DNA from: Microbacterium sp. YJN-G
GTDB lineage: Bacteria > Actinomycetota > Actinomycetes > Actinomycetales > Microbacteriaceae
Direction: 5' to 3'
Assembly (NCBI RefSeq): GCF_015040615.1
Contig: NZ_CP060402.1
Location: 1,054,001 to 1,118,000 of the forward strand
Length of the DNA stretch: 64,000 bases
Shown here piece after piece: positions 1 through 8,071 of the stretch (its first letter is position 1; each line of letters begins with the position of its first letter). A program made the translations under genes and the position numbers. The notes under the pieces are model-generated. The model had not been told where the DNA came from, did no database searches, and saw only the letters and a program-made list of their open reading frames with translations.

Positions 1-11
1 AAGGAAGGCAT
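1..11 (-). CDS. Probable 5' end of a gene running off the left edge
   Basis: An ATG on the minus strand at 11-9 is preceded by CCGGAGACACACC, that is a GGAG ribosome-binding site 7 nt from the start. Only three codons (Met-Pro-Ser) lie in the window, so the product cannot be named. The structured leader to its right (12-172) supports a real start here. Confidence 0.4.
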
Positions 12-172
12 GGTGTGTCTCCGGAAGAAGGCGCAGGGGTACTGCGGGAGGGGGCGACGGCGCGGGTTCGCGCATCGTTCCGCCGCTCGAGATGCCCGCT
101 GCCGGATACCGGCGCGGAGGTGTTTCGACGACGCAGACGTCTCGCTTCGCGAGGAGCGTCGCATTCAGCCTA
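12..172 (-). promoter_or_regulatory. Promoter and structured 5' leader of the left-edge gene
   Basis: On the minus strand a TAGGCT box (172-167) predicts transcription from about 160, leaving a leader of roughly 150 nt. Its first bases form a stem-loop: CGACGC (129-134) pairs with GCGTCG (156-161), and an inner CTCGC/GCGAG stem (141-145, 149-153) has a 3-nt loop. A long leader contrasts with the leaderless starts common in this window. No known riboswitch is recognised. Confidence 0.35.
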
Positions 173-220
173 ACAGTCCCGCCCCGCCCCGCCTGTACAT
201 ACGCGGAGAAGGAGCGGGAG

Positions 221-1165
221 TCAGGCGTGCAGTGCCTCGTTGAGGGTGACGCCGACACCGGTGCGGCGCACGGCCTCGACAGCGCCGCTGAGCGAGTTGC
301 GGCGGAACAGGATGCCGTCCGCGCCGGACAGCTCGGATGCCTTGACCGTCTGCCTGCCGCCATCGGGAGCGGGAGCGGCGTCGGCCAGCACCACTTTCGT
401 TCCTCCGGTGACGTAGAGTCCCGCCTCGACGACGCAGTCGTCACCGAGTGAGATGCCGACACCGGCGTTCGCGCCGAGAAGGCTGCGCGCGCCGATCGAG
501 ATGCGATGCGAGCCGCCGCCCGAGAGGGTGCCCATGATCGAGGCGCCGCCGCCGATGTCGCTGCCGTCGCCGACGATCACGCCCTGCGAGATACGGCCCT
601 CGACCATCGACGCCCCGAGCGTGCCGGCGTTGAAGTTCACGAAGCCCTCGTGCATGACAGTCGTGCCGGGGGAGAGGTGGGCGCCGAGGCGCACGCGCGA
701 CGGGTCGGCGATGCGCACTCCCTGGGGCTGGACGTAGTCGGTCAGGCGCGGGAACTTGTCCAGCCCCTGCACCTGGATGCCGTGCCGCTGCAGCCACGGC
801 CGAAGGCGCGCGGCATCCGTGGGAAGCATCGGGCCGGCATTCGTCCACGCCACCGTGGGCAGGTGGCCGAAGATGCCGTCCAGGCTCAGCCCGTTCGGGC
901 GTACCAGCAGATGCGAGAGCGCGTGCAGACGCAGGTAGGCATCCACGGTCGAGCCGACAGGCGCATCCAGGTCGATCGTGAGCTCGACGGGCTCGACGAC
1001 GACCGCGCGGCGGTCATCCGGGCCGGTGGCCGCACCCCATGCGGGCGCTTCGGCAGCGGCATCCGGCTCGTCGAGCCCGACCTCCGCGAACCAGGCGTCC
1101 AGGACGGTCCCGTCGGATGCGATCGTGCTCAGGCCCCTGCCCCATACCGTGCGCGTGTTGCTCAT
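221..1165 (-). CDS. dapD: 2,3,4,5-tetrahydropyridine-2,6-dicarboxylate N-succinyltransferase
   Basis: Cytoplasmic acyltransferase of the succinylase branch of lysine/diaminopimelate synthesis: it transfers succinyl from succinyl-CoA to tetrahydrodipicolinate. The 314-residue protein matches the actinobacterial DapD length. An N-terminal domain (about 1-150) is followed by a left-handed beta-helix of imperfect hexapeptides (about 155-255), including EGFVNFNAG near 173-181 and [14 protein letters not shown] near 206-219. A -10 box TAGCGT (1172-1177) lies 6 nt before the ATG, so the mRNA is probably leaderless. It is divergent from dapE, the enzyme two steps later, over an 86-bp shared promoter region. 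The pairing of dapD with dapE makes the assignment firm. Confidence 0.95.
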   Translation of the reverse strand: MSNTRTVWGRGLSTIASDGTVLDAWFAEVGLDEPDAAAEAPAWGAATGPDDRRAVVVEPVELTIDLDAPVGSTVDAYLRLHALSHLLVRPNGLSLDGIFGHLPTVAWTNAGPMLPTDAARLRPWLQRHGIQVQGLDKFPRLTDYVQPQGVRIADPSRVRLGAHLSPGTTVMHEGFVNFNAGTLGASMVEGRISQGVIVGDGSDIGGGASIMGTLSGGGSHRISIGARSLLGANAGVGISLGDDCVVEAGLYVTGGTKVVLADAAPAPDGGRQTVKASELSGADGILFRRNSLSGAVEAVRRTGVGVTLNEALHA

Positions 1166-1251
1166 CCTGCAACGCTAGCGCGAGCGGCCGTCCCGCCGCT
1201 GGACGTGTGACGGGCGACGACGTGCGCGCACCAGCACCTAGGCTGGAGGGC
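1166..1251. promoter_or_regulatory. Divergent dapD/dapE promoter region
   Basis: The 86-bp gap carries two back-to-back -10 boxes. TAGCGT at 1177-1172 on the minus strand is 6 nt from the dapD ATG; TAGGCT at 1239-1244 on the plus strand is 7 nt from the dapE ATG. No convincing -35 boxes or operator palindrome are visible. Confidence 0.55.
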
Positions 1252-2325
1252 ATGGTGCTCGATCTGACCGCATCCGCCACCGACATCACCCGCGTCATCT
1301 GCGACATACCGAGCGTCTCGGGAACCGAGGTCCGCCTCGCCGACGAGATCGAGCAGGCGATGCGGCTGCAGCCGCACCTCGAGGTGATCCGCCACGGCAA
1401 CACCGTCGTCGCGCGCACGAACCTCGGGCGTGCGCAACGGGTCGTGATCGCCGGGCACATCGACACCGTGCCGATCAACGGCAACGTGCCCACCCGCGAC
1501 GTTGAGCTGAACGGCGAACCGCACCTGTGGGGCCGCGGGACCGTCGACATGAAGGCGGGCGTCGCCGTGCAGCTCAAGCTCGCCGCTGAGCTCACCGACC
1601 CCATCGTCGACATCACCTGGATGTGGTACGACAACGAAGAGGTCGCCGAGTCGCTGAACGGACTCAAGCTGCTCGCAGAGGCGCGCCCCGACCTGTTCGC
1701 CGCCGACTTCGCCATCCTGGGCGAGCCGTCCGACGGACGGGTGGAGGGCGGATGCAACGGCACCATGCGCGCCGTCGTCCGCACGCGCGGCGTCCGCGCC
1801 CACTCAGCGCGCTCGTGGGTGGGTGAGAACGCCATCCACGCGGCCGCGCCCATCCTCAGCCGCCTCGCCGAGTACCGTGCGCGTGAGATCGACGTCGAGG
1901 GGCTCGGCTACCGCGAAGGCCTGAACGCGGTGGCGATCCGCGGCGGCATCGCGGGCAACGTCATCCCCGACCTGTGCGAGGTCGAGGTCAACTACCGCTT
2001 CGCGCCGAGCCGGACCGTCGCCGACGCCGAAGCGCACGTGCGAGCCGCGTTCGACGGGTTCGAGGTCGAGATCACGGATGCCGCAGCCGGCGCCCGCCCA
2101 GGACTCGACGCCCCGATCGCGCAGCGCTTCGTCGCCGCCGTCGGCGGCGAGGCGCACGCCAAGTACGGCTGGACCGATGTCGCCCGCTTCTCGGCCATGG
2201 GGGTTCCCGCAGTCAACTACGGTCCTGGCGACCCTCACCTCGCGCACCACGACGAGGAGCGCGTGCCCCTGGCTCAGATCGAGGCGGTCGAACACGGGCT
2301 GCGCGCGTGGCTCACGGCATCCTGA
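1252..2325 (+). CDS. dapE: Succinyl-diaminopimelate desuccinylase
   Basis: M20-family zinc amidohydrolase that removes succinate from N-succinyl-LL-diaminopimelate, giving LL-DAP for peptidoglycan and lysine. In the 357-residue protein, AGHIDTVP (67-74) supplies His69 and Asp71, GTVDMKAG (96-103) supplies Asp99, NEE (128-130) holds the catalytic and metal-binding glutamates, and a late HHDEE supplies the last histidine. The frame is open farther upstream, but the ATG at 1252 is preceded by TAGGCT (1239-1244) and GGAGGG and gives the family's usual N-terminus. The stop overlaps the start of the next membrane protein. Confidence 0.94.
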   Translation: MVLDLTASATDITRVICDIPSVSGTEVRLADEIEQAMRLQPHLEVIRHGNTVVARTNLGRAQRVVIAGHIDTVPINGNVPTRDVELNGEPHLWGRGTVDMKAGVAVQLKLAAELTDPIVDITWMWYDNEEVAESLNGLKLLAEARPDLFAADFAILGEPSDGRVEGGCNGTMRAVVRTRGVRAHSARSWVGENAIHAAAPILSRLAEYRAREIDVEGLGYREGLNAVAIRGGIAGNVIPDLCEVEVNYRFAPSRTVADAEAHVRAAFDGFEVEITDAAAGARPGLDAPIAQRFVAAVGGEAHAKYGWTDVARFSAMGVPAVNYGPGDPHLAHHDEERVPLAQIEAVEHGLRAWLTAS

Positions 2326-3521
2326 CGTCCGGCATCCGTCACTGGGTGCGCCTGCCGATCGTCGGGCGCATCGCCGTCGTCTACCTGCTCGCCCGATTGG
2401 TGACCACCGGGTTCCTGCTGCTGGCATCCCAGGTGTCGACCGTGCAGTCGCGGTTCGGCTTCGATCCCGACCTGCGCAGCTTCGTGCTCGGCTGGGACGC
2501 GCAGTGGTACTGGTGGGTCGCCGAGAACGGCTACCCGTCGGTGCTGCCGCTGACCGCTGACGGTCAGGTGGGCGAGAACGCCTGGGCGTTCATGCCGGTG
2601 TACGCGTATCTTGCGAAGTGGGTCGGGTTCGGCGACTGGGGTGCAGGGGCGCTGTTCATCTCGCTGCTGGCCGGATATCTCGCCTGCCTGATGCTGCATC
2701 GTCTGCTGCACGCCCGCATCGGATCGAGGCAGGCGCTGTGGGCAGTCGCGTTCTTCGCGAGCGGACCGCTGGCCGCGCTGTTCCAGGTCGGCTACGCCGA
2801 GGCGCTGTTCACCCTACTGCTGCTCATCGCGCTGGATCTCGCCTCCCGCCACCGCTACCCGCTGCTGTACCTCGTGATCCCGGTGATGGGCTTCACGCGC
2901 CCCGGCATCCTCGCGTTCGCCCTGTACCTGGGGCTGCACGGCATCCTGCGCTGGATGCGGCGCCATGAGCAACCACTGCCCGCACGGCACATCGTGCACA
3001 TCGTCGCGCTCGGGGCGCTGGCGACGGTTGTCGGGTTCTCGTGGCAGGTGGTCGCCGCGGTCGTCACCGGAGACCCGGCCGCGTACCTGAAGACCGAGCT
3101 GTCTTGGCGACGCAACTGGCTCGCCGACCCCAATCCGGAGTTCATCCCCTTCGAGGGGTTCGTCCGCGGTGCGGAGTTCTGGGCCGGTCAGGCCGGGCTG
3201 GCGGCGTGGATCGGCTGGATCGGCCTGGTCGTCGTCGTCGCGGGTGCGGTGCTGCTGCTGCTGCGAGCCCCGCAGGTGCGGCGGCTGGGCGCCGACATCC
3301 GGCTGTGGAGCGCGAGCTATCTGCTCTACCTGCTGGCGGTGTTCTTCCCTCAGTCGAGCACGCTGCGCCTGCTGATGCCGCTCACACCGCTGTGGGGCGC
3401 GCTGGCCGTGCCGCGGCAGCGCTGGTTCCGCGGGCTCATGCTGGGGCTGTGCCTGCTCGCGCAGTGGCTCTGGATCCTGTCGATGTACGGGCTCGCGCAG
3501 ACGTTCTGGCAGGTTCCATAG
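2307..3521 (+). CDS. Integral membrane mannosyltransferase-like protein (PIG-V-like)
   Basis: About 404 residues, mostly hydrophobic, with roughly eight to ten transmembrane segments. [15 protein letters not shown] segment follows the first helix. In the PIG-V/GT-C membrane mannosyltransferase families an early aspartate in such a W-D-A-x-W-Y setting lies on the extracytoplasmic side and is catalytic, so transfer of mannose from a polyprenyl-phosphate donor to a wall glycan or protein is plausible. The GTG at 2307 overlaps dapE by 19 nt, suggesting translational coupling; a GTG at 2346 is an alternative start. Acceptor and donor cannot be read from the sequence. Confidence 0.7.
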   Translation: MAHGILTSGIRHWVRLPIVGRIAVVYLLARLVTTGFLLLASQVSTVQSRFGFDPDLRSFVLGWDAQWYWWVAENGYPSVLPLTADGQVGENAWAFMPVYAYLAKWVGFGDWGAGALFISLLAGYLACLMLHRLLHARIGSRQALWAVAFFASGPLAALFQVGYAEALFTLLLLIALDLASRHRYPLLYLVIPVMGFTRPGILAFALYLGLHGILRWMRRHEQPLPARHIVHIVALGALATVVGFSWQVVAAVVTGDPAAYLKTELSWRRNWLADPNPEFIPFEGFVRGAEFWAGQAGLAAWIGWIGLVVVVAGAVLLLLRAPQVRRLGADIRLWSASYLLYLLAVFFPQSSTLRLLMPLTPLWGALAVPRQRWFRGLMLGLCLLAQWLWILSMYGLAQTFWQVP

Positions 3522-3634
3522 CCCGTTCAGAGGTGGTGCACAGCGCCGCGCGCAGTGTTTGTGTCGCGGTGGCATGCTTCGGGCGCATGGTGACGATAAA
3601 CTTGATGCATACCACCGAGGGAAAGGGAGCCACG

Positions 3635-3808
3635 ATGGCAGCGATGAAGCCGAGGACCGGCGACGGACCGATGGAGGCTGTGAAGGAAGGGCGGCTCATC
3701 ATCGTGCGGGTTCCGCTCGAAGGTGGGGGCCGTCTGGTCGTCTCCGTGAACGACGCGGAGGCGAAGGAGCTCCACGACGTGCTCGCCGCCGTCGTGAACG
3801 CGGCCTGA
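3635..3808 (+). CDS. DUF3117 family small protein
   Basis: A 57-residue soluble protein starting MAAMKPRTGDGP and containing RVPLEGGGRLVVS, the hallmark of actinobacterial DUF3117. The M. tuberculosis member, Rv1211, lies in a comparable neighbourhood. The ATG is preceded by the strong purine-rich site GGGAAAGGGAG, and a TAAACT box at 3597-3602 is a candidate -10 element. It is monocistronic, closed by the hairpin at 3820-3853. Its biochemical role is not established. Confidence 0.88.
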   Translation: MAAMKPRTGDGPMEAVKEGRLIIVRVPLEGGGRLVVSVNDAEAKELHDVLAAVVNAA

Positions 3809-3819
3809 CCCACGACACG

Positions 3820-3853
3820 AAGAGGGGCGATGGAATGATCCATCGCCCCTCTT
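3820..3853. terminator. Bidirectional hairpin between DUF3117 and the O-methyltransferase
   Basis: A perfect 14-bp stem AAGAGGGGCGATGG / CCATCGCCCCTCTT encloses a 6-nt loop AATGAT. It lies between two convergent genes and can serve both; the arm ends give short A and T runs on either side. Confidence 0.85.
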
Positions 3854-3896
3854 CTCGCGTCCGGGCATCGGTGCCGAAGGCGCTGTGCCCCGGGTC

Positions 3897-4529
3897 TCAG
3901 GCCGAGACGCGGGAGAGCTGCAGCAGGCCCTCGCCGCTCGTGGAGAGCGCGGCGAGGACGGCGGGTGACTCCTGGGTCTCCTGCACGAGCGAACGGTACG
4001 CCGAGGTCACGGCATCCCGCTGCACCGGGTCGGCGACCCGGCCGCCGGCGAGTACGCGCGGAACGAGCACGAGACCGCCGGTGCGCACCAGGCGCAGGCC
4101 GTGCTCGACGTACTCGATCACGTTCTCGGCATCCGCGTCGATGAGCACGATGTCGTAGGCGCCCTCGTTCATGCGGGGCAGGACGTCAGCGGCGCGGCCG
4201 GTGATGAAGCGGGCCTTCGCCGCAGGGATCTTCGCCTCCGCGAAGGCCTGCCGGGCGGCGGCGAGGTGCTCGGGTTCGTTGTCGATGCTGGTCAGCACCG
4301 CCTGCGGGGCTCCGCGCAGCAGCCACAGGCCCGAGACGCCGGCGCCCGTGCCGATCTCGACGATGGAGCGCGCGGCCGAGGTCGCGGCCAGCACGGCGCA
4401 CTGCGCTCCGATCTCCGGGCTGATCGGCGTCGCGCCGAGCTCGACGGCGTGCATGCGCGCGCGGGCGATGGCGGCGGGTTCCACGATGGTCTCGCGGGCG
4501 AATCGGGCGTTCGCGTCGTGCTCGCTCAT
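3897..4529 (-). CDS. SAM-dependent O-methyltransferase (Rv1220c-like)
   Basis: A 210-residue class I methyltransferase of the catechol/caffeoyl-CoA type. SAM-binding motif VEIGTGAGVSG is followed by the acidic TSIDNEP strand and by DIVLIDADAENV, the segment that carries metal-binding aspartates in relatives. I chose the ATG at 4529 because AGGAG lies 7 nt before it; an in-frame ATG at 4553 falls near the predicted transcription start below TACGCT (4558-4563). The substrate is unknown. In mycobacteria the homologue borders sigE-rseA-htrA-tatB; here tatB is adjacent with only 83 bp between. Confidence 0.85.
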   Translation of the reverse strand: MSEHDANARFARETIVEPAAIARARMHAVELGATPISPEIGAQCAVLAATSAARSIVEIGTGAGVSGLWLLRGAPQAVLTSIDNEPEHLAAARQAFAEAKIPAAKARFITGRAADVLPRMNEGAYDIVLIDADAENVIEYVEHGLRLVRTGGLVLVPRVLAGGRVADPVQRDAVTSAYRSLVQETQESPAVLAALSTSGEGLLQLSRVSA

Positions 4530-4612
4530 GTGCTGCTCCTGAAACTCGGTCATTCCCAGCGTAAGCGCCGCCGGTGGATCACAACGGTAGGCGCGACGGG
4601 TAGCCTGGGGTC

Positions 4613-5002
4613 ATGGAATTGGGGCTGACCTTCGACAAGCTGCTGCTGATCGGCCTTGTCGCTGTGCTCATCATCGGTCCCGAGCGGCTGCCGAAGGCGG
4701 CTGAGTCGTTCGCGAGGATCGTCCGTCGTGCAGGGGAGTACCTGCGCGACACCAAGAGCCGGATGCGCGATGAGCTCGGCCCCGAGATCGACGAGGTCGA
4801 CTGGCGCAAGCTGGATCCGCGTCAGTACGACCCGCGGCGCATCATCCGCGACGCGCTCTTCGAGGAGCCCGGGTTCGACACCCCGCCCGCGCCCCAGCGC
4901 CCGGTGGTGACCGATCCAGTCGTCGCCGAGCCGCGTCCGGTCTTCACCCGTACCGCGTTCAGCCGCACCACCCCGCCGCCTTTCGACGTCGAGGCGACCT
5001 GA
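4613..5002 (+). CDS. tatB: Sec-independent translocase TatB-like protein
   Basis: A 129-residue protein with an N-terminal transmembrane helix (about 8-22) followed by the invariant IGPERLPKAA hinge, an amphipathic helix and a charged, proline-rich tail. This is the TatA/TatB plan; the length, tail and locus favour TatB, which with TatC recognises twin-arginine signal peptides. tatC and tatA are not in the window. A TAGCCT box (4601-4606) sits 6 nt before the ATG, so the mRNA is probably leaderless. Confidence 0.87.
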   Translation: MELGLTFDKLLLIGLVAVLIIGPERLPKAAESFARIVRRAGEYLRDTKSRMRDELGPEIDEVDWRKLDPRQYDPRRIIRDALFEEPGFDTPPAPQRPVVTDPVVAEPRPVFTRTAFSRTTPPPFDVEAT

Positions 5003-5030
5003 TCCCGGTGGGCTTGCGGAACGAGTGACT

Positions 5031-5049
5031 CGCGCGGCTTCGGCGCGCG
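5031..5049. terminator. Candidate hairpin between convergent tatB and mrp
   Basis: CGCGCGGC and GCGCGCG around a TTCG loop form a short GC-rich stem with one bulged G. It lies in the 57-bp gap between two convergent genes. No T-run follows. Confidence 0.4.
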
Positions 5050-5059
5050 GCGCATCCGT

Positions 5060-6199
5060 TCAGGTGAGCCGCATGGGCAGCGGACGCCCGGCCAGGCCGC
5101 GCCTCCGATGCGAGATGTCCCGCGCCAGGGCGATGATCGCCTGCGCCGCCGCGTCGTCCGGCCGGTCGAGCACGACCGGCCGTCCGGCATCCCCGCCCTC
5201 CCGCAGTGCGGGGCTGAGCGGAATGGATGCCATCAGCGGCACGTCCTCCGCCGGCTGACCGTGGTCGCCCGGTTCGCTCAGCGCACGGGCCACCTCGGCG
5301 CCGCCGCCGGAGCCGAACAGGTCGATCACGGTCCCGTCGGGCAGCGTGAACGGGGCCATGTTCTCGACCACGCCGATCACGTGCTGACCCGTGCGCCTGG
5401 CCACCAGCCCGCTGCGGATTGCGACCTCGGCGGCCGCCTGCTGAGGGGTGGTGACCACGAGCACGTCGGCGTGCGGAAGGATCTGCCCGATCGAGATGGC
5501 CACGTCGCCGGTGCCAGGCGGCATGTCGATGAGCAGCACGTCGAGGTCGCCGAAGAACACGTCGGTGAGGAACTGCTGCACGGTGCGGTGCAGCATCGGA
5601 CCCCGCCAGGCGACGACCGACTCACCCTCACGCAGGAACATCCCGATCGACACGGTCTTCACGTCGTGCGCGACGGGCGGCAGCATCAGGTCGTCGATGC
5701 GCGTCGGCTGGGTACCGGCTGGGATGCCGAGCAGGCCCGGGATCGAGAAGCCGTGCACATCGGCATCCACGAGTCCGACCCGCAGACCCTGCTGGGCCAG
5801 GGCGACCGCGAGGTTCGCGGTCACGGTCGACTTGCCGACGCCGCCCTTGCCGCTGGAGACGAGGATGACGCGGGTGAGCGAGTCGGGGCCGAACGGCATC
5901 TGCCGCACCGGCCGGCCGGCGCGCAGCTTCTCGGTGAGCGCCCGGCGCTCGTCGGGTGTCATCACGCCCACGTCGACGTTCACGTCGTCGATTCCGGGCA
6001 CGGATGCCGCGGCTGCGCGCACGTCGCTCTCGATGCGCTGTGCCGCAGGGCATCCGACGATGGTGAGCGCGATGCCCACCTGTGCGGTCGTGCCGTCGAC
6101 CTCGATGTCGCGCACCATGTCGAGGTCGCCGATCGGCCGGCGCAGCTCGGGGTCGGTCACGGCCGAGACGGCCGTGCGCACCTGGTCGGCGAGGGTCAT
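5060..6199 (-). CDS. mrp: Mrp/ApbC-family Fe-S cluster carrier-like P-loop ATPase
   Basis: A 379-residue protein with an N-terminal MIP18/DUF59-type domain (1-80) and a deviant Walker A, SSGKGGVGKST (115-125), then the DMPPGTGDV segment typical of Mrp. Family members bind and transfer iron-sulfur clusters. The C-terminal CxxC that bridges a cluster in E. coli Mrp/ApbC is replaced: the segment reads ENMAPFTLPDGTV with no cysteine pair, so classical cluster binding is doubtful. The ATG overlaps the stop of the DUF1003 gene by 4 nt, making this the third gene of an operon. Confidence 0.9.
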   Translation of the reverse strand: MTLADQVRTAVSAVTDPELRRPIGDLDMVRDIEVDGTTAQVGIALTIVGCPAAQRIESDVRAAAASVPGIDDVNVDVGVMTPDERRALTEKLRAGRPVRQMPFGPDSLTRVILVSSGKGGVGKSTVTANLAVALAQQGLRVGLVDADVHGFSIPGLLGIPAGTQPTRIDDLMLPPVAHDVKTVSIGMFLREGESVVAWRGPMLHRTVQQFLTDVFFGDLDVLLIDMPPGTGDVAISIGQILPHADVLVVTTPQQAAAEVAIRSGLVARRTGQHVIGVVENMAPFTLPDGTVIDLFGSGGGAEVARALSEPGDHGQPAEDVPLMASIPLSPALREGGDAGRPVVLDRPDDAAAQAIIALARDISHRRRGLAGRPLPMRLT

Positions 6200-6711
6200 G
6201 ACGCGCCCTCGTCGTCGGCCGGCTGCTTCTCGAGGTCGGCGAGCAGCGCGCGCAGCTCCTGGCGCAGCACGTCGCGGGTGATGGTCTGCGCGGTGCGCTC
6301 CTCGAGGGCGAGGCGCAGCGCGACGATCTCACGCGCCAGGTACTCGGTGTCGGCGAGGTTCCGTTCGGCCCGCTGACGATCCTGCTCGATCTGCACGCGG
6401 TCGCGGTCATCCTGCCGGTTCTGCGCGAGCAGGATGAGGGGCGCCGCGTACGACGCCTGCAGCGACAGCATCAGGGTGAGGGCGGTGAACCCGAGTGTGG
6501 CGTCGTCGAAGCGCAGGTGACGAGGCATCAGCGTGTTCCACGCGATCCACGCCGCGCAGAACAGGGTGAGGATGACCAGGAACGCCGGGGTGCCCATCGC
6601 GCGGGCGACCCATTCGGTGAACCGGCCGAAGCGGTCGCGCGAGGGGGCCGAGGGGCGCGTCGCTCCGCTGCGGCCCAGGGGCGTGTCGAGGCGGGGGGAG
6701 CGGGCCATCAT
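6196..6711 (-). CDS. DUF1003 membrane protein
   Basis: 171 residues with two transmembrane helices: one around MGTPAFLVILTLFCAAWIAW, one around LTLMLSLQASYAAPLILLAQ. The following QNRQDDRDR and a long charged, coiled-coil-like C-terminus are typical of DUF1003. The start ATGATG overlaps the upstream stop as ATGA, and its own stop overlaps the mrp start. The same trio order is known in mycobacteria (Rv1232c, Rv1231c, Rv1229c). No biochemical function is established. Confidence 0.88.
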   Translation of the reverse strand: MMARSPRLDTPLGRSGATRPSAPSRDRFGRFTEWVARAMGTPAFLVILTLFCAAWIAWNTLMPRHLRFDDATLGFTALTLMLSLQASYAAPLILLAQNRQDDRDRVQIEQDRQRAERNLADTEYLAREIVALRLALEERTAQTITRDVLRQELRALLADLEKQPADDEGAS

Positions 6712-7982
6712 CGGGTCTCGCCCGTCTTCCCGGCGTGCTCGGCGTCGTCGGCGTCGTGCGTGCGCCAGTCGTCGGGCAGCAGGTGGTCGAGCACGTCGTC
6801 GACGCTGATCGCGCCGACGAGGCGGTGCGCGGCGTCGATCACGGGCAGCGACACGAGGTCGTAGCTGGCGAGCATCCGGGCGGCCTCGGCGGCGGATGCG
6901 GTGACCGCGACCGGTTCGAGGCTGTCGTCGAGGATCGCGCCGAGCCGTTCGTGCGGCGGGTAGCGCAGCATCCGCTGGAAGTGCACCACGCCCAGCAGGC
7001 GTCCCGTGGGGGTCTCGAACGGCGGCAGGGTGACGAACACGGCGGCCGCGAGAGCCGGATGCAGTTCGTGCCGGCGGATGAGGGCGAGGGCCTCGGCGAC
7101 GGTCGCGTCGGCGGAGAGGATGATCGGCTCGGTCGTCATCAGACCACCCGCGGTGTCGGGGCCGTAGCGCAGCAGCATCCGCACGTCCTCGGCCTCTTCG
7201 GGCTCCATGAGTGCGAGCAGCTGCTCGAGCCGCTCGGGCGGCAGCTGCGCGAGCAGGTCGGCCGCGTCGTCGGGTTCCATCTCGTCGAGCACGTCGGCGG
7301 CGCGCTCGTCGCCGAGGCGGTCGAGGATGCCGACCTGCTCGTCCTCGGGCATCTCCTCGAGGGCGTCGGCGAGGCGCTCGTCGGGCAGCTCTTCGGCGAC
7401 CTCGAGCAGCCGCTGCTGGGGAAGGTCGAGCAGGGTGGTGGCCAGGTCCGCGGCGTGCAGCTCGGAGTAGGTGGCGACCAGCTGCTCGGCGGACTGCGCC
7501 TCGCCCGCATGCTGTCGCTCGGTGACCTCGTTCCAGGCCGCGAACGTCGTCGGGCCCTTCGCGAACGGCGACGCGCTGGTCTTGGGCTTGCGCAGGAACA
7601 GCTGGGTGATGGCCCACTCGCCGTGCCTGTCCTGCTCGATGGCGGCATCCTCGACGACGGCGGTGCCGCTGCCGTCGGCGAAGCTCACCCGGCGGCCGAG
7701 GAACTCGGCGAGCACGCGAACCTCTCCCGGGCGCGGCTGGAACCGGCGCACGTTGATCAGCCCGGTGCTGATCACCTGGCCGGCGCGGATGGAGGTGACG
7801 CGCCCGATCGAGAGGAACACATGGCGGCGGCCCGGGATCTCGACGACCAGGCCGATCACGCGTGGTGCCGCGGTTTTCCTGTACACGACGACGACGTCCC
7901 GGACCTTGCCGAGCCGGTCGCCCACGGGATCGAAGACGGCGCAGCCGGCCAGCCGCGCGACGAAAACCCGGTTTGTGCTCAC
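6708..7982 (-). CDS. PRC-barrel / MgtE_N / CBS-pair cytoplasmic protein
   Basis: A 424-residue soluble protein: a PRC-barrel-like domain (about 5-65), a linker, an MgtE N-terminal superhelical domain rich in DLPQ, EMPEDE and EMEPDDAADLL repeats (about 165-270), the YGPDTAGGLMT junction (273-283), and two CBS motifs (about 280-405). This is the Mg-sensing cytosolic half of MgtE without the channel helices, so it probably senses divalent cation or nucleotide and acts on a partner. I chose the GTG at 7982 because TACGCT (7989-7994) lies 6 nt before it. It heads the operon with DUF1003 and mrp. Confidence 0.85.
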   Translation of the reverse strand: MSTNRVFVARLAGCAVFDPVGDRLGKVRDVVVVYRKTAAPRVIGLVVEIPGRRHVFLSIGRVTSIRAGQVISTGLINVRRFQPRPGEVRVLAEFLGRRVSFADGSGTAVVEDAAIEQDRHGEWAITQLFLRKPKTSASPFAKGPTTFAAWNEVTERQHAGEAQSAEQLVATYSELHAADLATTLLDLPQQRLLEVAEELPDERLADALEEMPEDEQVGILDRLGDERAADVLDEMEPDDAADLLAQLPPERLEQLLALMEPEEAEDVRMLLRYGPDTAGGLMTTEPIILSADATVAEALALIRRHELHPALAAAVFVTLPPFETPTGRLLGVVHFQRMLRYPPHERLGAILDDSLEPVAVTASAAEAARMLASYDLVSLPVIDAAHRLVGAISVDDVLDHLLPDDWRTHDADDAEHAGKTGETR

Positions 7983-8071
7983 GTGCCCAGCGTAGTCCGC
8001 GTCCCTGCGGCGGCCGGTTCGGATGTCCGACCCGACGGGCACGATGGGACACGCGATGGGACAATGGGGCG

